Numbered from the stretch's first letter, positions 52,875 through 63,000 are shown. The stretch is DNA of 64,000 bases from CAG-269 sp963556905 (GCA_963556905.1 CAUWAY010000002.1:1-64000); one strand, 5' to 3'. The notes: generated by a model not told the origin, from the sequence alone. Made by a program: numbers and translations.

Positions 52875-53402
52875 ATGGATATAGAACTAATAAAAAAATT
52901 AAATTATTTCAATATACATTCTAATTTAGGTTTTCAATTTGATGGAATAGATAAATTTGAAAAATATAGTATAGCATATCATAATAAAATCAAAGACTGT
53001 TGGTACAACTTTATTACAGATATAAAAGCAAATAATAAAGAAGAATTTGATAAAATTATATTAGAGGCAAGTAGTAAAATGAAAGAAAAAAATAGAGCAG
53101 TTGCTATTGCTATATTACCATATATGGAAGAAATTTATAGCCATCGTGAAATGTTTTTTGATAATAGTCATGAATTAGCTTCAAATGAAGTATGGCAATT
53201 TTTTGATAACTTCGAAGAAATAGATAATGTCAATATGAATTGTTCTCTAAATGTAAAATTAGAGAAAACAACAGATATGAAATTATATAGCGAGAAAATG
53301 ATTAAAGCATATCAAACAGGAAATGAAGATGATTTTTATGGAGATTTGGATTCAGTTTATGATGTATGTATAGAATATTATTATATAAAAAGAGAAGTGT
53401 AA
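52875..53402 (+). CDS. Unknown protein resembling the N-terminal part of a GNAT-like protein
   Basis: 175 residues, soluble and acidic. The sequence WYNFITDIKANNKEEFDKII, RAVAIAILPYMEEIYS and EVWQFFDNFEEID recalls the N-terminal half found before the acetyltransferase fold in some Firmicute GNAT proteins, and the chain ends where that domain would begin (AYQTGNEDDFYGDLDSVYDV). It may therefore be a truncated gene. The resemblance is from memory and weak. It has a good AGAGGAATA site and sits between the OLD/helicase pair and a broken NUDIX gene. Confidence 0.45.
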   Translation: MDIELIKKLNYFNIHSNLGFQFDGIDKFEKYSIAYHNKIKDCWYNFITDIKANNKEEFDKIILEASSKMKEKNRAVAIAILPYMEEIYSHREMFFDNSHELASNEVWQFFDNFEEIDNVNMNCSLNVKLEKTTDMKLYSEKMIKAYQTGNEDDFYGDLDSVYDVCIEYYYIKREV

Positions 53403-53416
53403 TAGGAGAAGTTATA

Positions 53417-53848
53417 ATGAAAAAGCATGAATTAGTTGATATAAATGGAAATAAAACAGGAAAAATTTTAACACATATTGAGGCTCGTAACCCGAATAAT
53501 GTACATAAAGGGTATTATATATCAGTTGTTGGAGTAGTTATAATTAATGATAACAATGAGATTTTACTTCAAAAGTGTAGTAGATTAAAAAGAGTAAATC
53601 CTTGTAAATAGGGTATCTGCGGTGGAAAGGTAGATTTGGGAAAAACTCCGTTTGATGTAGGAATTCGTGAAACTTTAGAAGAAATAGGTGTTTTTTTGGA
53701 TAAAAAAGATTTAAAATTCCTAAGTATGGATACAAAAGAAAAAGCGCATTTTACAGTATATTATGTAAGAAAAAATGTGAATATAAATGAATGCAAATTG
53801 CAAGAAGAGGAACCTGAAGAAGTAAAATATTTTAAAATAAAAGAATGA
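53417..53848 (+). pseudogene. NUDIX hydrolase interrupted by an in-frame TAG
   Basis: An ATG at 53417 behind TAGGAGA opens a NUDIX protein (MKKHELVDINGNKTGKILTH) of about 143 residues ending at 53848. Codon 65 is TAG (53609-53611), where relatives have Trp in 'KWGICGGKV', so a TGG-to-TAG change is likely. The NUDIX box follows as GGKVDLGKTPFDVGIRETLE and EIG; the Glu normally in GET is Lys here, another sign of decay. Before damage it was probably an IDI/YfcD-like diphosphohydrolase. Confidence 0.82.
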
Positions 53849-53890
53849 AAAGGTTTTTTCGCATACGTCCTTTGCTAAGGCACCAATTTT

Positions 53891-53934
53891 TAAACCATAG
53901 GAATATTGAAAAGTCAATAATTCTACGGTTTTTA
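53891..53934 (+). terminator. Terminator at the end of the variable island
   Basis: AAACCATAGGAATATTG pairs imperfectly with CAATAATTCTACGGTTTT, followed by T. The rest of 53935-54155 holds only the next promoter. Confidence 0.65.
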
Positions 53935-54032
53935 TAATCTATAAAATACGACATTCACAAACAGAAATTAAAATATAAAAATTGAACATATCGAAAAGGA
54001 TTTATAAAATTGGGCTTATTTTTAGAAAAATA

Positions 54033-54061
54033 TTGCAAAAATAAAATAAACATAGTATAAT
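54033..54061 (+). promoter_or_regulatory. Promoter of the glycosyltransferase gene
   Basis: TTGCAA (54033-54038) and a perfect TATAAT (54056-54061) with 17 bases between. Confidence 0.75.
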
Positions 54062-54155
54062 ATATAAAGCTAAAAAAATAAAATATAATATACACTTAAA
54101 ACAAACTAAAAATAAAAAAGCCAAAAAATATAAATAAAAAAGAGAGAGGAAGAAA

Positions 54156-55406
54156 ATGGAGTATTTGTATATACTAAAACAATCATTAATGTATGTACTA
54201 GTTGCATACTGGTGTTATCAAATGGTTATAAGCCTATGTGCATTAATAAAACTAAAAGACAAACCATATATAACAAACAAAGATCACAAATTCATGGCAA
54301 TAATACCAGCACATAATGAAGAAGCGGTAGTAACAAATTTAATAGAAAGTTTAAAAAATCAAGACTATGACAAAAAATTATATGATATATATGTAATAGC
54401 AGACAATTGTACAGACGCAACAGCAGAAGTCGCACAAAAAGCAGGAGCAATTGTATATAAAAGATTTGATGCGGAACACAAAACAAAAGGATATGCACTA
54501 CAATGGTTTTTAAAACAAAAAATTGAAGAAAACGCAGACTATGATGCATTTTTTGTATTTGATGCAGACAATATAGTAGACAAAAACTTTATAAAAAACA
54601 TGAACAAAAAATTATGTCAAGGAGAAGACGTAGTACAAGGATATAGGGACATAAAAAATCCAACAGATAATTGGATAACAGCAGGATATGCATTATTCTA
54701 TTGGACAATGCATAGATTATATCATTTAGCAAGATATAATATAGGATTATCACCACTATTAAATGGAACAGGATTCATGGTAAAATTTGATGTAGTAAAA
54801 CCAAATGGATGGGAAACAGAAACGTTAACAGAAGACATTGAGTTCTCATTAAAAAGAATAATAAAAGGGAAAAAACTAGGTTGGGCGACAGATGCAATAG
54901 TATATGATGAACAACCAACATCATTTAAACAATCATGGTCACAAAGAAGCAGATGGACAGTAGGACATATGCAGTGTTTAAAAAAATATACAGGTGAACT
55001 GTTTGAAGCTGTAAAAGAACACAAAACATTAATGAATTTTGACGGATTTTTATATATAGCAGGAACAACGCCAATGTTAGTAATAACATTTGGATTAATT
55101 GTATTAAACTGCATCATGTATGCAGGAAATGCAATGTCAAATTTTGAATTCTTAATAAATATACTGAACTATTTAGTACCAACATTACTATTTCCTGTAG
55201 CAACAGCTTTATTAGTAATGACATTAGAAAAGAAACCAATAAAGCCTATGTTGAAAGGATTATTATGTTATCCTATATTTATGACTACATGGATAATGAT
55301 AAACATCAAATGTTTATTTAAAAGAGAAACATCATGGGAAAAAATAGAACATGTAAGAAACATTAAAATTGCAGAAGTAAAAGAAACCACAGAAAAAATT
55401 GTTTAA
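54156..55406 (+). CDS. Membrane glycosyltransferase, family 2 (processive BcsA/HAS-like)
   Basis: 416 residues. An N-terminal transmembrane helix is followed by a GT-A domain: AIIPAHNEEAVVTNLIESL, IADNCTDATAE, the DxD motif VFDADN, TEDIEFS and the QxxRW-type SQRSRWTVGH. Two or three transmembrane helices follow (about 300-385). The TED and QxxRW motifs are those of inverting, often processive synthases of cell-surface polysaccharides. The product cannot be told from sequence. Monocistronic, with its own promoter, GAGAGGAAG site and terminator. Confidence 0.9.
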   Translation: MEYLYILKQSLMYVLVAYWCYQMVISLCALIKLKDKPYITNKDHKFMAIIPAHNEEAVVTNLIESLKNQDYDKKLYDIYVIADNCTDATAEVAQKAGAIVYKRFDAEHKTKGYALQWFLKQKIEENADYDAFFVFDADNIVDKNFIKNMNKKLCQGEDVVQGYRDIKNPTDNWITAGYALFYWTMHRLYHLARYNIGLSPLLNGTGFMVKFDVVKPNGWETETLTEDIEFSLKRIIKGKKLGWATDAIVYDEQPTSFKQSWSQRSRWTVGHMQCLKKYTGELFEAVKEHKTLMNFDGFLYIAGTTPMLVITFGLIVLNCIMYAGNAMSNFEFLINILNYLVPTLLFPVATALLVMTLEKKPIKPMLKGLLCYPIFMTTWIMINIKCLFKRETSWEKIEHVRNIKIAEVKETTEKIV

Positions 55407-55425
55407 ATGTAACGCTTAAAATAAT

Positions 55426-55449
55426 AGGCACGAAAGCTCGTGCCTTTCT
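55426..55449 (+). terminator. Terminator after the glycosyltransferase
   Basis: AGGCACGA (55426-55433) and TCGTGCCT (55438-55445) form a perfect stem with an AAGC loop, followed by TTCT. Confidence 0.8.
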
Positions 55450-55492
55450 CGTTGAAATATCTTATAAATTTAAAAAGATGAGGTAAAAAAAT

Positions 55493-56338
55493 ATGTCATT
55501 TGAAAATATAAAAGTATATGCCTTTGTAGGACCATCAGGAACAGGAAAAAGTTATAGAGCACAAATGGTAGCAAACTCTGAAGGAATAAACTTCATAATA
55601 GATGATGGACTATTAATAAAAGGTAATGCAATAGTAGCAGGACTATCAGCAAAAAAAGCACCAACAAAAATTGAAACAGTAAAACATGCATTATTTCTAA
55701 ATGATGAAGAACAAGATGCAATAGGCAAAGCATTGAAGAAATATAATCCAAGTAAAATATTAATATTAGGAACATCAGATGGAATGGTAAAAAAAATAGC
55801 AGAAAATTTAAAATTACCACAAATAACAGAAACAATATATATAAATGATGTAGCAACAGAAGAAGAAATGAAAACAGCACGACATATACGTGAAACAGAA
55901 GGAAAACATGTAATACCAGTACCAACGTTTGAATTAAAAAAAGACTTTTCTGGGTTTCTATTAGATCCACTACAAATTTTTAAATCAAAAGGAATTGGAC
56001 AAAAACCATATATTTCTGAAAAAACTATAATAAGGCCAACATTCAGCTATCTAGGAAATTTTACAATATCAGATACAGTATTTAGGCAAATAATAGAATA
56101 TTTGGCAACAAAAATGCCATCAATATATAGAGTATTAAGAACAAGAGTAACAAATTCAGAAGCAGGACCTAGTATCTATATGGAAGTTACAATAATGTAT
56201 GGATGTAAAGTAAAAGAGACATTAAAAGAATTCAAAGAAAAAGCTATCAAAGAAATAGAAAATCTAACAGCAATGAATGTTGTATCAATAGAAGTAGTGG
56301 CAAAAAATGTATATGTACCACCAAAAGAAGAAAATTAA
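55493..56338 (+). CDS. P-loop NTPase fused to an Asp23-like domain
   Basis: 281 residues. The N-terminal half is a P-loop domain with Walker A FVGPSGTGKSYRA (13-20) and a nucleotide-kinase-like feel (KILILGTSDGMVKKIAENL; PQITETIYINDVATEEE). The C-terminal 105 residues (FSYLGNFTISDTVFRQIIEY; GPSIYMEVTIMYG; LTAMNVVSIEVVAKNVYV) resemble the Asp23/alkaline-shock fold, which in other Firmicutes lies at the membrane and links to envelope stress. The fusion has no established function that I know. The gene is 16 bases before plsC and co-transcription with it is likely. Confidence 0.8.
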   Translation: MSFENIKVYAFVGPSGTGKSYRAQMVANSEGINFIIDDGLLIKGNAIVAGLSAKKAPTKIETVKHALFLNDEEQDAIGKALKKYNPSKILILGTSDGMVKKIAENLKLPQITETIYINDVATEEEMKTARHIRETEGKHVIPVPTFELKKDFSGFLLDPLQIFKSKGIGQKPYISEKTIIRPTFSYLGNFTISDTVFRQIIEYLATKMPSIYRVLRTRVTNSEAGPSIYMEVTIMYGCKVKETLKEFKEKAIKEIENLTAMNVVSIEVVAKNVYVPPKEEN

Positions 56339-56354
56339 GAAAGGAAGAAATAAA

Positions 56355-56939
56355 ATGTTTTTTAGAAGAATAATAGGAGCAATAGCCAAAGTAATATTAA
56401 GAATATTTTTCACGATTACATATAGACTGAAAGTTGAAGGAACAGAAAATATACCAAAAGAAAAAAATGAACCATTAATATTTTGTGCAAATCACAGATC
56501 ATATTTAGATCCACCATTAATTGAATGTACTACCAAAAGAACAGTAAGGTTTTTAGCGAAAGATGAACTACATGAAAATAAATTTATAGCATTTTGGATG
56601 TATGTATATGAAGGAATATATGTAAAAAGAGATTCAAAAGATGTAAAATCATTAAAAGAAACAATGAAGGCATTGAAAAACAACGAAAGCATTGGAATTT
56701 TTCCAGAAGGAACAAGAAATGGTGTAGAAAAAGGAGAATCAGCAAAAGAAGGAGCTGCATTTTTTGCTGTAAGAACAGGAGCCAAAGTAATACCTATTGG
56801 TATAAGTGGAGGAGAAAAGCCATTTAAAAAGATGATAATAAGATATGGAAAACCATTAGATTATAGTGGAAGAAACAAAGATGAATTAGAAAAAATAACA
56901 GAAGAAATTATGGAAGAAATAAAGAAACTTGCAAAATAA
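56355..56939 (+). CDS. plsC: 1-acyl-sn-glycerol-3-phosphate acyltransferase
   Basis: 194 residues from the ATG at 56355, behind AAAGGAAG; longer in-frame versions would run into the previous gene. The catalytic NHRSYLDPP (HX4D), the GIYVKRDSKDVKS region, FPEGTRNGVEKGE and VIPIGISGG are the four PlsC blocks. An N-terminal amphipathic or hydrophobic helix associates it with the membrane. It makes phosphatidic acid from lysophosphatidic acid. Same strand and close to the P-loop/Asp23 gene and to typA. Confidence 0.93.
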   Translation: MFFRRIIGAIAKVILRIFFTITYRLKVEGTENIPKEKNEPLIFCANHRSYLDPPLIECTTKRTVRFLAKDELHENKFIAFWMYVYEGIYVKRDSKDVKSLKETMKALKNNESIGIFPEGTRNGVEKGESAKEGAAFFAVRTGAKVIPIGISGGEKPFKKMIIRYGKPLDYSGRNKDELEKITEEIMEEIKKLAK

Positions 56940-56967
56940 GAATTGAAAATAGAAAGGAATAAATAAA

Positions 56968-58788
56968 ATGAATAACCAAAAAATAAGAAATATAGCAATA
57001 ATTGCACACGTAGACCATGGAAAAACAACATTAGTAGATGCTTTACTAAAACAAAGCCATGTATTTAGAGAAAATGAACAAGTAGCAGATAGAGTAATGG
57101 ACTCAAATGACCAAGAAAAAGAAAGAGGAATAACAATATTAGCAAAAAATACAGCAGTTATGTATAATGATGTAAAAATAAATATAGTAGATACACCAGG
57201 ACATGCTGACTTTGGAGGAGAAGTAGAAAGAGTATTAAAAACAGTTGATGGAGTACTTTTGTTAGTAGATGCATTTGAAGGAGCAATGCCACAAACAAGA
57301 GAAGTACTAAAAAAATCATTAGGACTAAACCTAAAACCAATTGTAGTAATAAACAAAATAGATAGACCAGGAGCAGAACCACAAAAAGTATTAGACCAAG
57401 TAATGGAACTATTTATAGAACTAGATGCAAATGACGACCAATTAGATTTCCCAGTAGTATATGCATCTGCAAAAAATGGAATTGGAAAATTAAATTTATC
57501 AGATCCAGATTCAGACTTATCATGCCTATTTGAAACAATTATCAACACAATAAAAGCACCAAACTGTGATGAAGAAGGACCAGCCCAAATGTTAGTAACA
57601 AACATAGATTATGATGACTATGTAGGAAGAATAGCAGTGGGAAGAATTGAAAGAGGAACAATTAAAGTTGGTATGCCTGTAAGCATATGTGAAAAAGATG
57701 ATAAAATATCACAAGGCAGAATTGCAAAAGTATATACACACATGGGATTAAAAAAAGTAGAAGTAGAAGAAGCAAAAGCAGGAGATATTATTGAAATTTC
57801 AGGAATTCCACAAATCCATATAGGAGATACAATATGTGATTTCGAACATCCAGAAAAAATACCATTTGTTGATATTGATGAACCAACAGTATCAATGACA
57901 TTTAGTGTAAATAATGGTCCATTTGCAGGGAGAGAAGGACAATACATAACATCAAGACACATAAGAGATAGACTATTTAAAGAATTAGATAAAAATGTAA
58001 GTTTAAGAGTTGAAGAAACATCTTCACCAGACTCATTTGTTGTATCAGGAAGAGGAGAACTACATCTATCTGTATTAATAGAAACAATGAGAAGAGAAGG
58101 ATATGAATTGTTAGTATCTAGACCAAAAGTAATAATAAAAGAAATTGATGGCGTAAAATGTGAACCAATTGAAAGATTAGTTGTTAATGTACCAGATGAT
58201 AGTGTTGGAACAGTAATTGAAAAATTAGGAAGACGTAAAGGTGAAATGGTTAACATGGAACCAGCTGAAGTTGGACACACAAAAATAGAATTTAAAATTC
58301 CTGCAAGAGGTTTAATAGGATATAGAACAGAATTTTTAACAGACACAAAAGGTGAAGGAATTATGAACAGTATATTTGATTCATATGAACCATTTAAAGG
58401 TGAAGTTGTAGCAAGAGTAAGAGGAACAATAGTAGCATTTGAAAAAGGTACATCAATAACATATGGATTATATAATGCTCAAGATAAAGGTGAATTATTT
58501 ATAGGACCAGGTGTTGAAGTATATGAAGGAATGATAGTTGGTTTAAACTCAAGAGGAGAAGATTTAGCAATAAACGTATGTAAAGAAAAACATCTAACTA
58601 ATACAAGAGCTTCTGGTTCAGATGATGCCTTACATTTAGTACCACCAATCCAAATGTCACTTGAAAAAGCAATCGAATTCATACAAGATGACGAATTAGT
58701 TGAAATTACACCAAAATCAATAAGACTAAGAAAGAAAATTCTTGACAATAAAGAAAGAGAAAGAGCAGCAAGAAGTGCAAACAAATAA
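56968..58788 (+). CDS. typA: Ribosome-associated GTPase TypA/BipA
   Basis: 606 residues, the normal length. The GTPase domain has IAHVDHGKTTLVDALL (G1), RGITI (G2), DTPGHADFGGE (G3) and NKIDRPGAE (G4). Domain II, EF-G-like domains III and V (GRGELHLSVLIETMRREGYE) and the BipA-specific C-terminal domain (RTEFLTDTKGEGIMN; GSDDALHLVPP) follow. TypA assists 50S subunit assembly and stress or low-temperature growth. Ribosome site GAAAGGAA, 28 bases after plsC. Confidence 0.97.
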   Translation: MNNQKIRNIAIIAHVDHGKTTLVDALLKQSHVFRENEQVADRVMDSNDQEKERGITILAKNTAVMYNDVKINIVDTPGHADFGGEVERVLKTVDGVLLLVDAFEGAMPQTREVLKKSLGLNLKPIVVINKIDRPGAEPQKVLDQVMELFIELDANDDQLDFPVVYASAKNGIGKLNLSDPDSDLSCLFETIINTIKAPNCDEEGPAQMLVTNIDYDDYVGRIAVGRIERGTIKVGMPVSICEKDDKISQGRIAKVYTHMGLKKVEVEEAKAGDIIEISGIPQIHIGDTICDFEHPEKIPFVDIDEPTVSMTFSVNNGPFAGREGQYITSRHIRDRLFKELDKNVSLRVEETSSPDSFVVSGRGELHLSVLIETMRREGYELLVSRPKVIIKEIDGVKCEPIERLVVNVPDDSVGTVIEKLGRRKGEMVNMEPAEVGHTKIEFKIPARGLIGYRTEFLTDTKGEGIMNSIFDSYEPFKGEVVARVRGTIVAFEKGTSITYGLYNAQDKGELFIGPGVEVYEGMIVGLNSRGEDLAINVCKEKHLTNTRASGSDDALHLVPPIQMSLEKAIEFIQDDELVEITPKSIRLRKKILDNKERERAARSANK

Positions 58789-58814
58789 AACCAAAATGAA
58801 ATTTTATAAAAACA

Positions 58815-58843
58815 TTGACAAATATATACAAATATGTTAAAAT
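58815..58843 (+). promoter_or_regulatory. Promoter of the rplU-rpmA operon
   Basis: Perfect TTGACA (58815-58820) and TAAAAT (58838-58843) with a 17-base spacer. Confidence 0.8.
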
Positions 58844-58849
58844 AAATAA

Positions 58850-58945
58850 CTGTAATCCGCTTAATCAAGGTTTATAAAAGCAATAAACAAAATAAAGTTA
58901 AAGGCTACCTTTATTGAGGATTAGCGAGTATACAAATAAGGGAGG
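58850..58945 (+). ncRNA. Ribosomal protein L21 leader
   Basis: The 5' leader of rplU contains TAATCCGC (58854-58861) that pairs with GAGGATTA (58915-58922), and an internal AAAGGCTACCTTT stem. This closing stem, short length and position directly before rplU match the Firmicute L21 leader motif. The call is by position and visible pairing only. Confidence 0.65.
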
Positions 58946-58956
58946 TGCATTTTAGA

Positions 58957-59307
58957 ATGTACGCAGTAATTGAAAGTTGTGGAAAACAATACAAAGTAAC
59001 AGAAGGAGATGTAGTATTTTTCGAAAAATTAGATACTGAAGAAGGAAAAAAAGTTACTTTTGATAAAGTAATATTAGTATCAAATGATGGAAAAGTACAA
59101 GTTGGAAATCCTTATGTTAAAGGTGTAAAAGTTGAAGGAAAAGTTGTTTCTCATGGAAAAGCTAAAAAAATAATAGTTTTCAAAATGAAAGCAAAGAAAA
59201 ATGAGAGAACAAAACAAGGACATAGACAACCATACACAAAAGTTGAAATTACAGGAATAAAAACAACTGCAAAAAAAGCAGAAAAAGCAGAAAAAGTAGA
59301 AGCTTAA
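58957..59307 (+). CDS. rplU: 50S ribosomal protein L21
   Basis: 116 residues from the ATG at 58957, behind GGGAGGTG; MYAVIESCGKQYKVTEGDVV is the usual L21 start. A four-residue upstream extension in frame (from GTG 58945) overlaps the Shine-Dalgarno site and is rejected. The later KKNERTKQGHRQPYTKVEIT is the conserved C-terminal block, followed by a Lys/Ala-rich tail. It binds 23S rRNA in the 50S subunit. Confidence 0.96.
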   Translation: MYAVIESCGKQYKVTEGDVVFFEKLDTEEGKKVTFDKVILVSNDGKVQVGNPYVKGVKVEGKVVSHGKAKKIIVFKMKAKKNERTKQGHRQPYTKVEITGIKTTAKKAEKAEKVEA

Positions 59308-59423
59308 ATTAATAGAAAAAGTAATTTCAAAATTTTAATTAAGAACATTAATTAAACAAATAAAATAATCAATAAAAGTCAAAAAGAGAAAGACTTAGAA
59401 AAGAACCGAAAGGAGTGAAAAGC

Positions 59424-59690
59424 ATGGCACATAAAAAAGGTCAAGGTAGTATCAAGAACGGTAGAGACAGTGAATCTAAAAGACTTGGTGTCAAGAGAGC
59501 TGATGGTCAATTTGTTTTAGCTGGAAACATTCTAGTAAGACAAAGAGGAACAAATGTACATCCTGGAACTAATGTAGGAAAAGGTAGCGATGATACTTTA
59601 TATGCTTTAGTAGACGGAACAGTTAAATTTGAAAGAAAAGGTAAAGACAAAAAACAAGTAAGTGTTTATCCAGTAGAAGAAAATGCATAA
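59424..59690 (+). CDS. rpmA: 50S ribosomal protein L27, no N-terminal extension
   Basis: 88 residues from the ATG at 59424, behind AAAGGAG. It reads MAHKKGQGSIKNGRDSESKR, then GGNILVRQRGTNVHPG-like sequence (AGNILVRQRGT) and a short basic C-terminus. The N-terminal nine-residue leader (ending ..QFF) that most Firmicutes carry, and that the protease Prp removes, is missing. The prp (ysxB) gene normally between rplU and rpmA is also absent; the 116-base gap has no ORF. The N-terminus reaches the peptidyl-transferase centre. Confidence 0.95.
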   Translation: MAHKKGQGSIKNGRDSESKRLGVKRADGQFVLAGNILVRQRGTNVHPGTNVGKGSDDTLYALVDGTVKFERKGKDKKQVSVYPVEENA

Positions 59691-59724
59691 ATTTAATTGA
59701 AATACATAAAAATAAAAACTAGAA

Positions 59725-60002
59725 CAAGACAAATAATATAATATCTTATTAGAGAATCAAACATATGGTGAAAGTTTGAAAGTAAAAATTATTTAACTAA
59801 ATAATAAAAATATTTAGTTTATGTTATCACCTAGTTAAATTGCAAAGCTGAACAAGAATTAAAAAATTCAAAAAGTAAGCATTGACGTAAATCTGCGTTA
59901 AAGATATCAAGAGAGTAATAAATAAAAAATTACTAAAATAGGTGGTACCACGGAAAAATTTCGCCCTAGCACGCATATATAATTGTGTGTTAGGGATTTT
60001 TT
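59725..60002 (+). ncRNA. T-box leader (isoleucine) of ileS with terminator
   Basis: The T-box core AGGTGGTACCACGG is at 59940-59953, followed by TTTCGCCCTAGCAC and a terminator hairpin: CCCTAGCAC (59964-59972) with GTGTGTTAGGG (59985-59995), then T6. The leader has the AGAGAATC and GGTGAAAG features of Stem I. An ATC at 59826-59828 in GTTATCACC is a plausible Ile specifier codon. Uncharged tRNA-Ile would stabilise the antiterminator and switch on ileS. The start of Stem I is approximate. Confidence 0.85.
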
Positions 60003-60045
60003 ATGTACAGAAAGTAAAAATTATTATAAAAGGAGGAATGTACAT

Positions 60046-63000
60046 ATGTACAAAAAAGTAGAATTAAAAAATGGATTTGTAGGAATGGAACGCGAAGTTG
60101 CTAAAATGTGGAAAGAAAAAGATATTATAAAAAAGAACTTTGACATGAATAAAGGACAAAGATATTTTACATTTTATGATGGACCACCAACAGCAAATGG
60201 AAAGCCACATGTAGGGCATATTGAAACAAGAGTAATAAAAGATATAATCCCAAGATATAAAGTAATGAAAGGATACCATGTAGATAGAAAAGCAGGTTGG
60301 GATACACATGGATTACCAGTAGAACTAGAAATAGAGAAGAAACTAGGAATATCAGGAAAAGAGCAAATTGAAAAATATGGTGTAGAGAAATTTGTAAAAG
60401 AATGTAAAGAAAGTGTATTTACATATGTAAAAATGTGGGAAGAAATGACAAATAAAGTAGGCTTCTGGGTAGATATGGAAAAACCATATGTAACATATCA
60501 TAATGATTATATTGAATCAGTATGGTGGGCACTAAAACAAATGTGGGAAAAAGGATTATTATATGAAGGACATAAAGTAATGCCATACTGTCCAAGATGT
60601 GGAACAGCCCTATCTTCACATGAAGTAGCACAAGGATACAAAGATGTAAAAGATTTAACATGTACTGCAAAATTCAAAGTAATAGGAAAAGAAAACACAT
60701 ATTTCTTAGCATGGACAACAACACCATGGACATTACCATCAAATTTAGCATTATGTGTAAATAAATCATATACATATGTAGAAATAAAAGCAAATATAGG
60801 AACAGACGATAACCCACAATATGAAAACTATATTTTAGCAAAAGACTTATTAGAAAGTGTTTTAAGAGAAACACCGTATGAAATACTAAAAGAATTTAAA
60901 GGAACTGAATTACTTGGAGTAAAATATGAACAATTAATGCCATTTGCAAAAATAGAAGGAAAGGCATTTGAAGTAATTCATGGAGATTATGTAACAACAG
61001 AAGATGGAACAGGAATAGTTCATATTGCACCTGCATATGGTGAAGATGATAGTTTAGTATCAAAGCAAAATGGAATAGCATTTGTAAATTTAGTAGACAA
61101 ATCAGGAAAATTCGTAAAAGAAGTAGAACCATGGTCAGGAAGATTTGTAAGAGACTGTAATGAAGATATATGTAAATGGTTAGCAGAACAAGGAAAACTA
61201 TTCTCAAAAGAAAAACATTTACACTCATATCCACATTGTTGGAGATGTGACACACCACTTTTATATTACCCAAAAGAAAGTTGGTTTGTTGCAATGACAA
61301 AACTAAGAGATAGATTAGTTGAAAATAACAACAAAATAAAATGGTATCCAGATACAATTAGAACAGGAAGATTTGGAAAATTCTTAGAAAATGTAATAGA
61401 CTGGGGAATTTCAAGAGACAGATATTGGGGAACACCACTACCAGTATGGAAATGCGAATGTGGACATGAGGAATGCATAGGAAGCATATCAGAATTAAAA
61501 GAAAAATCAATAGACTGTCCAGATGAAATAGAACTACATAAACCTTATATAGATAATGTTCATTTAAAATGTCCAAAATGTGGTAAAGAAATGACAAGAT
61601 TTAAAGAAGTAATAGACTGTTGGTTTGACTCAGGATCAATGCCATTTGCGCAATTGCACTATCCATTTGAGAATAAAGAAGAATTTGAAAAACATTTTCC
61701 AGCACAATTTATTTCAGAAGCAATTGACCAAACAAGAGGCTGGTTCTATACATTACTTGCTGTATCAACATGCTTATTTGAAAAACCATCATATGAAAAT
61801 TGTATAGTACTAGGGCATGTATTAGATGAACACGGACAAAAAATGTCAAAATCAAAAGGAAATGGTGTAGACCCAATGGTATTACTAGATCAAGTAGGGG
61901 CTGATGCAACTAGATGGCATTTCTATACTTGTTCAGCACCATGGCTTCCAACAAGATTAGGATTAAATAATGTTCAAGAAACACAAAGAGGATTTTTAAG
62001 TACATTATGGAATGTATATTCATTCTATGTTTTGTATGCTGAAATTGACAAATTTAATCCAAATAAATATTTAGACTTTAAGTCAGAAAATATAATGGAT
62101 AAATGGATAGTATCAAAACTAAATACACTAATAAAAGAAATAGATGAAAAATTAGATAAATATGACATTACATCAGCAGCAATTCAAATTGGAAACTTTA
62201 CGGATGAACTTTCAAATTGGTATGTTCGTACAAATAGAGAAAGATTTTGGGGAGAGGAACTAACTGATGATAAAATAGGAGCTTATACGACTTTATATAA
62301 AGTATTAGTGAATTTAGTAAAAGTTTCAGCACCATTTGTACCATTTATGTCTGATGAAATTTATCAAAATTTAGTAGTTGGATTAGATAATACAGCGCCA
62401 GAGAGTGTTCACTTATGCTTATGGCCAAATGTAAATGAAAAAGAAATAGACAAAAAATTAGAAAATGATATGGATTTAGCCTATACAATAGTAAAATTAG
62501 GAAGAAGTGCAAGAAATACATCAAATATAAAAAATAGGCAACCACTTTCAAAAATGCTTATATCTGTAGATACTTTGCCAGAATATTATGGAAATATAGT
62601 AAAAGAAGAATTAAATGTAAAAGAAGTTGAACTTGGTGCAAATATGTCAGAATATGTACATTTTGAAATAAAGCCAAACTTGCCAGTTCTTGGAAAGGAA
62701 TATGGAAAACTAATTCCTAAAATAAGAGAAGCTATTTCAAATTTGAATCAAATGGATTTAGCAAATAAAGTTAAAAATAGAGGAACAGAATATATAGAAG
62801 TAGAAGATACTCAAATTGCTTTAACTTCAGAAAATTTACTTGTTATGATGCAAGGAAAAGAAGGATTTGCATTTGCGGGCGAAGGAGAAATAGGAGTTGT
62901 CTTAGATACAACTTTAACACCTGAACTTAAAGAAGAAGGATATTTAAGAGAAATTCTATCTAAAATTCAAAATATGAGAAAAGATAAAGGGTTTGATGTA

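Noticed and set aside
48139..53934. Integrated element with tRNA-Tyr as attachment site
   Set aside because: No integrase and no repeated copy of the tRNA 3' end could be seen downstream, so only a variable region is claimed.
56886..58346. Two long minus-strand ORFs opposite typA
   Set aside because: Ser/Thr/Pro-rich antisense translations of a highly conserved gene, with no starts or promoters.
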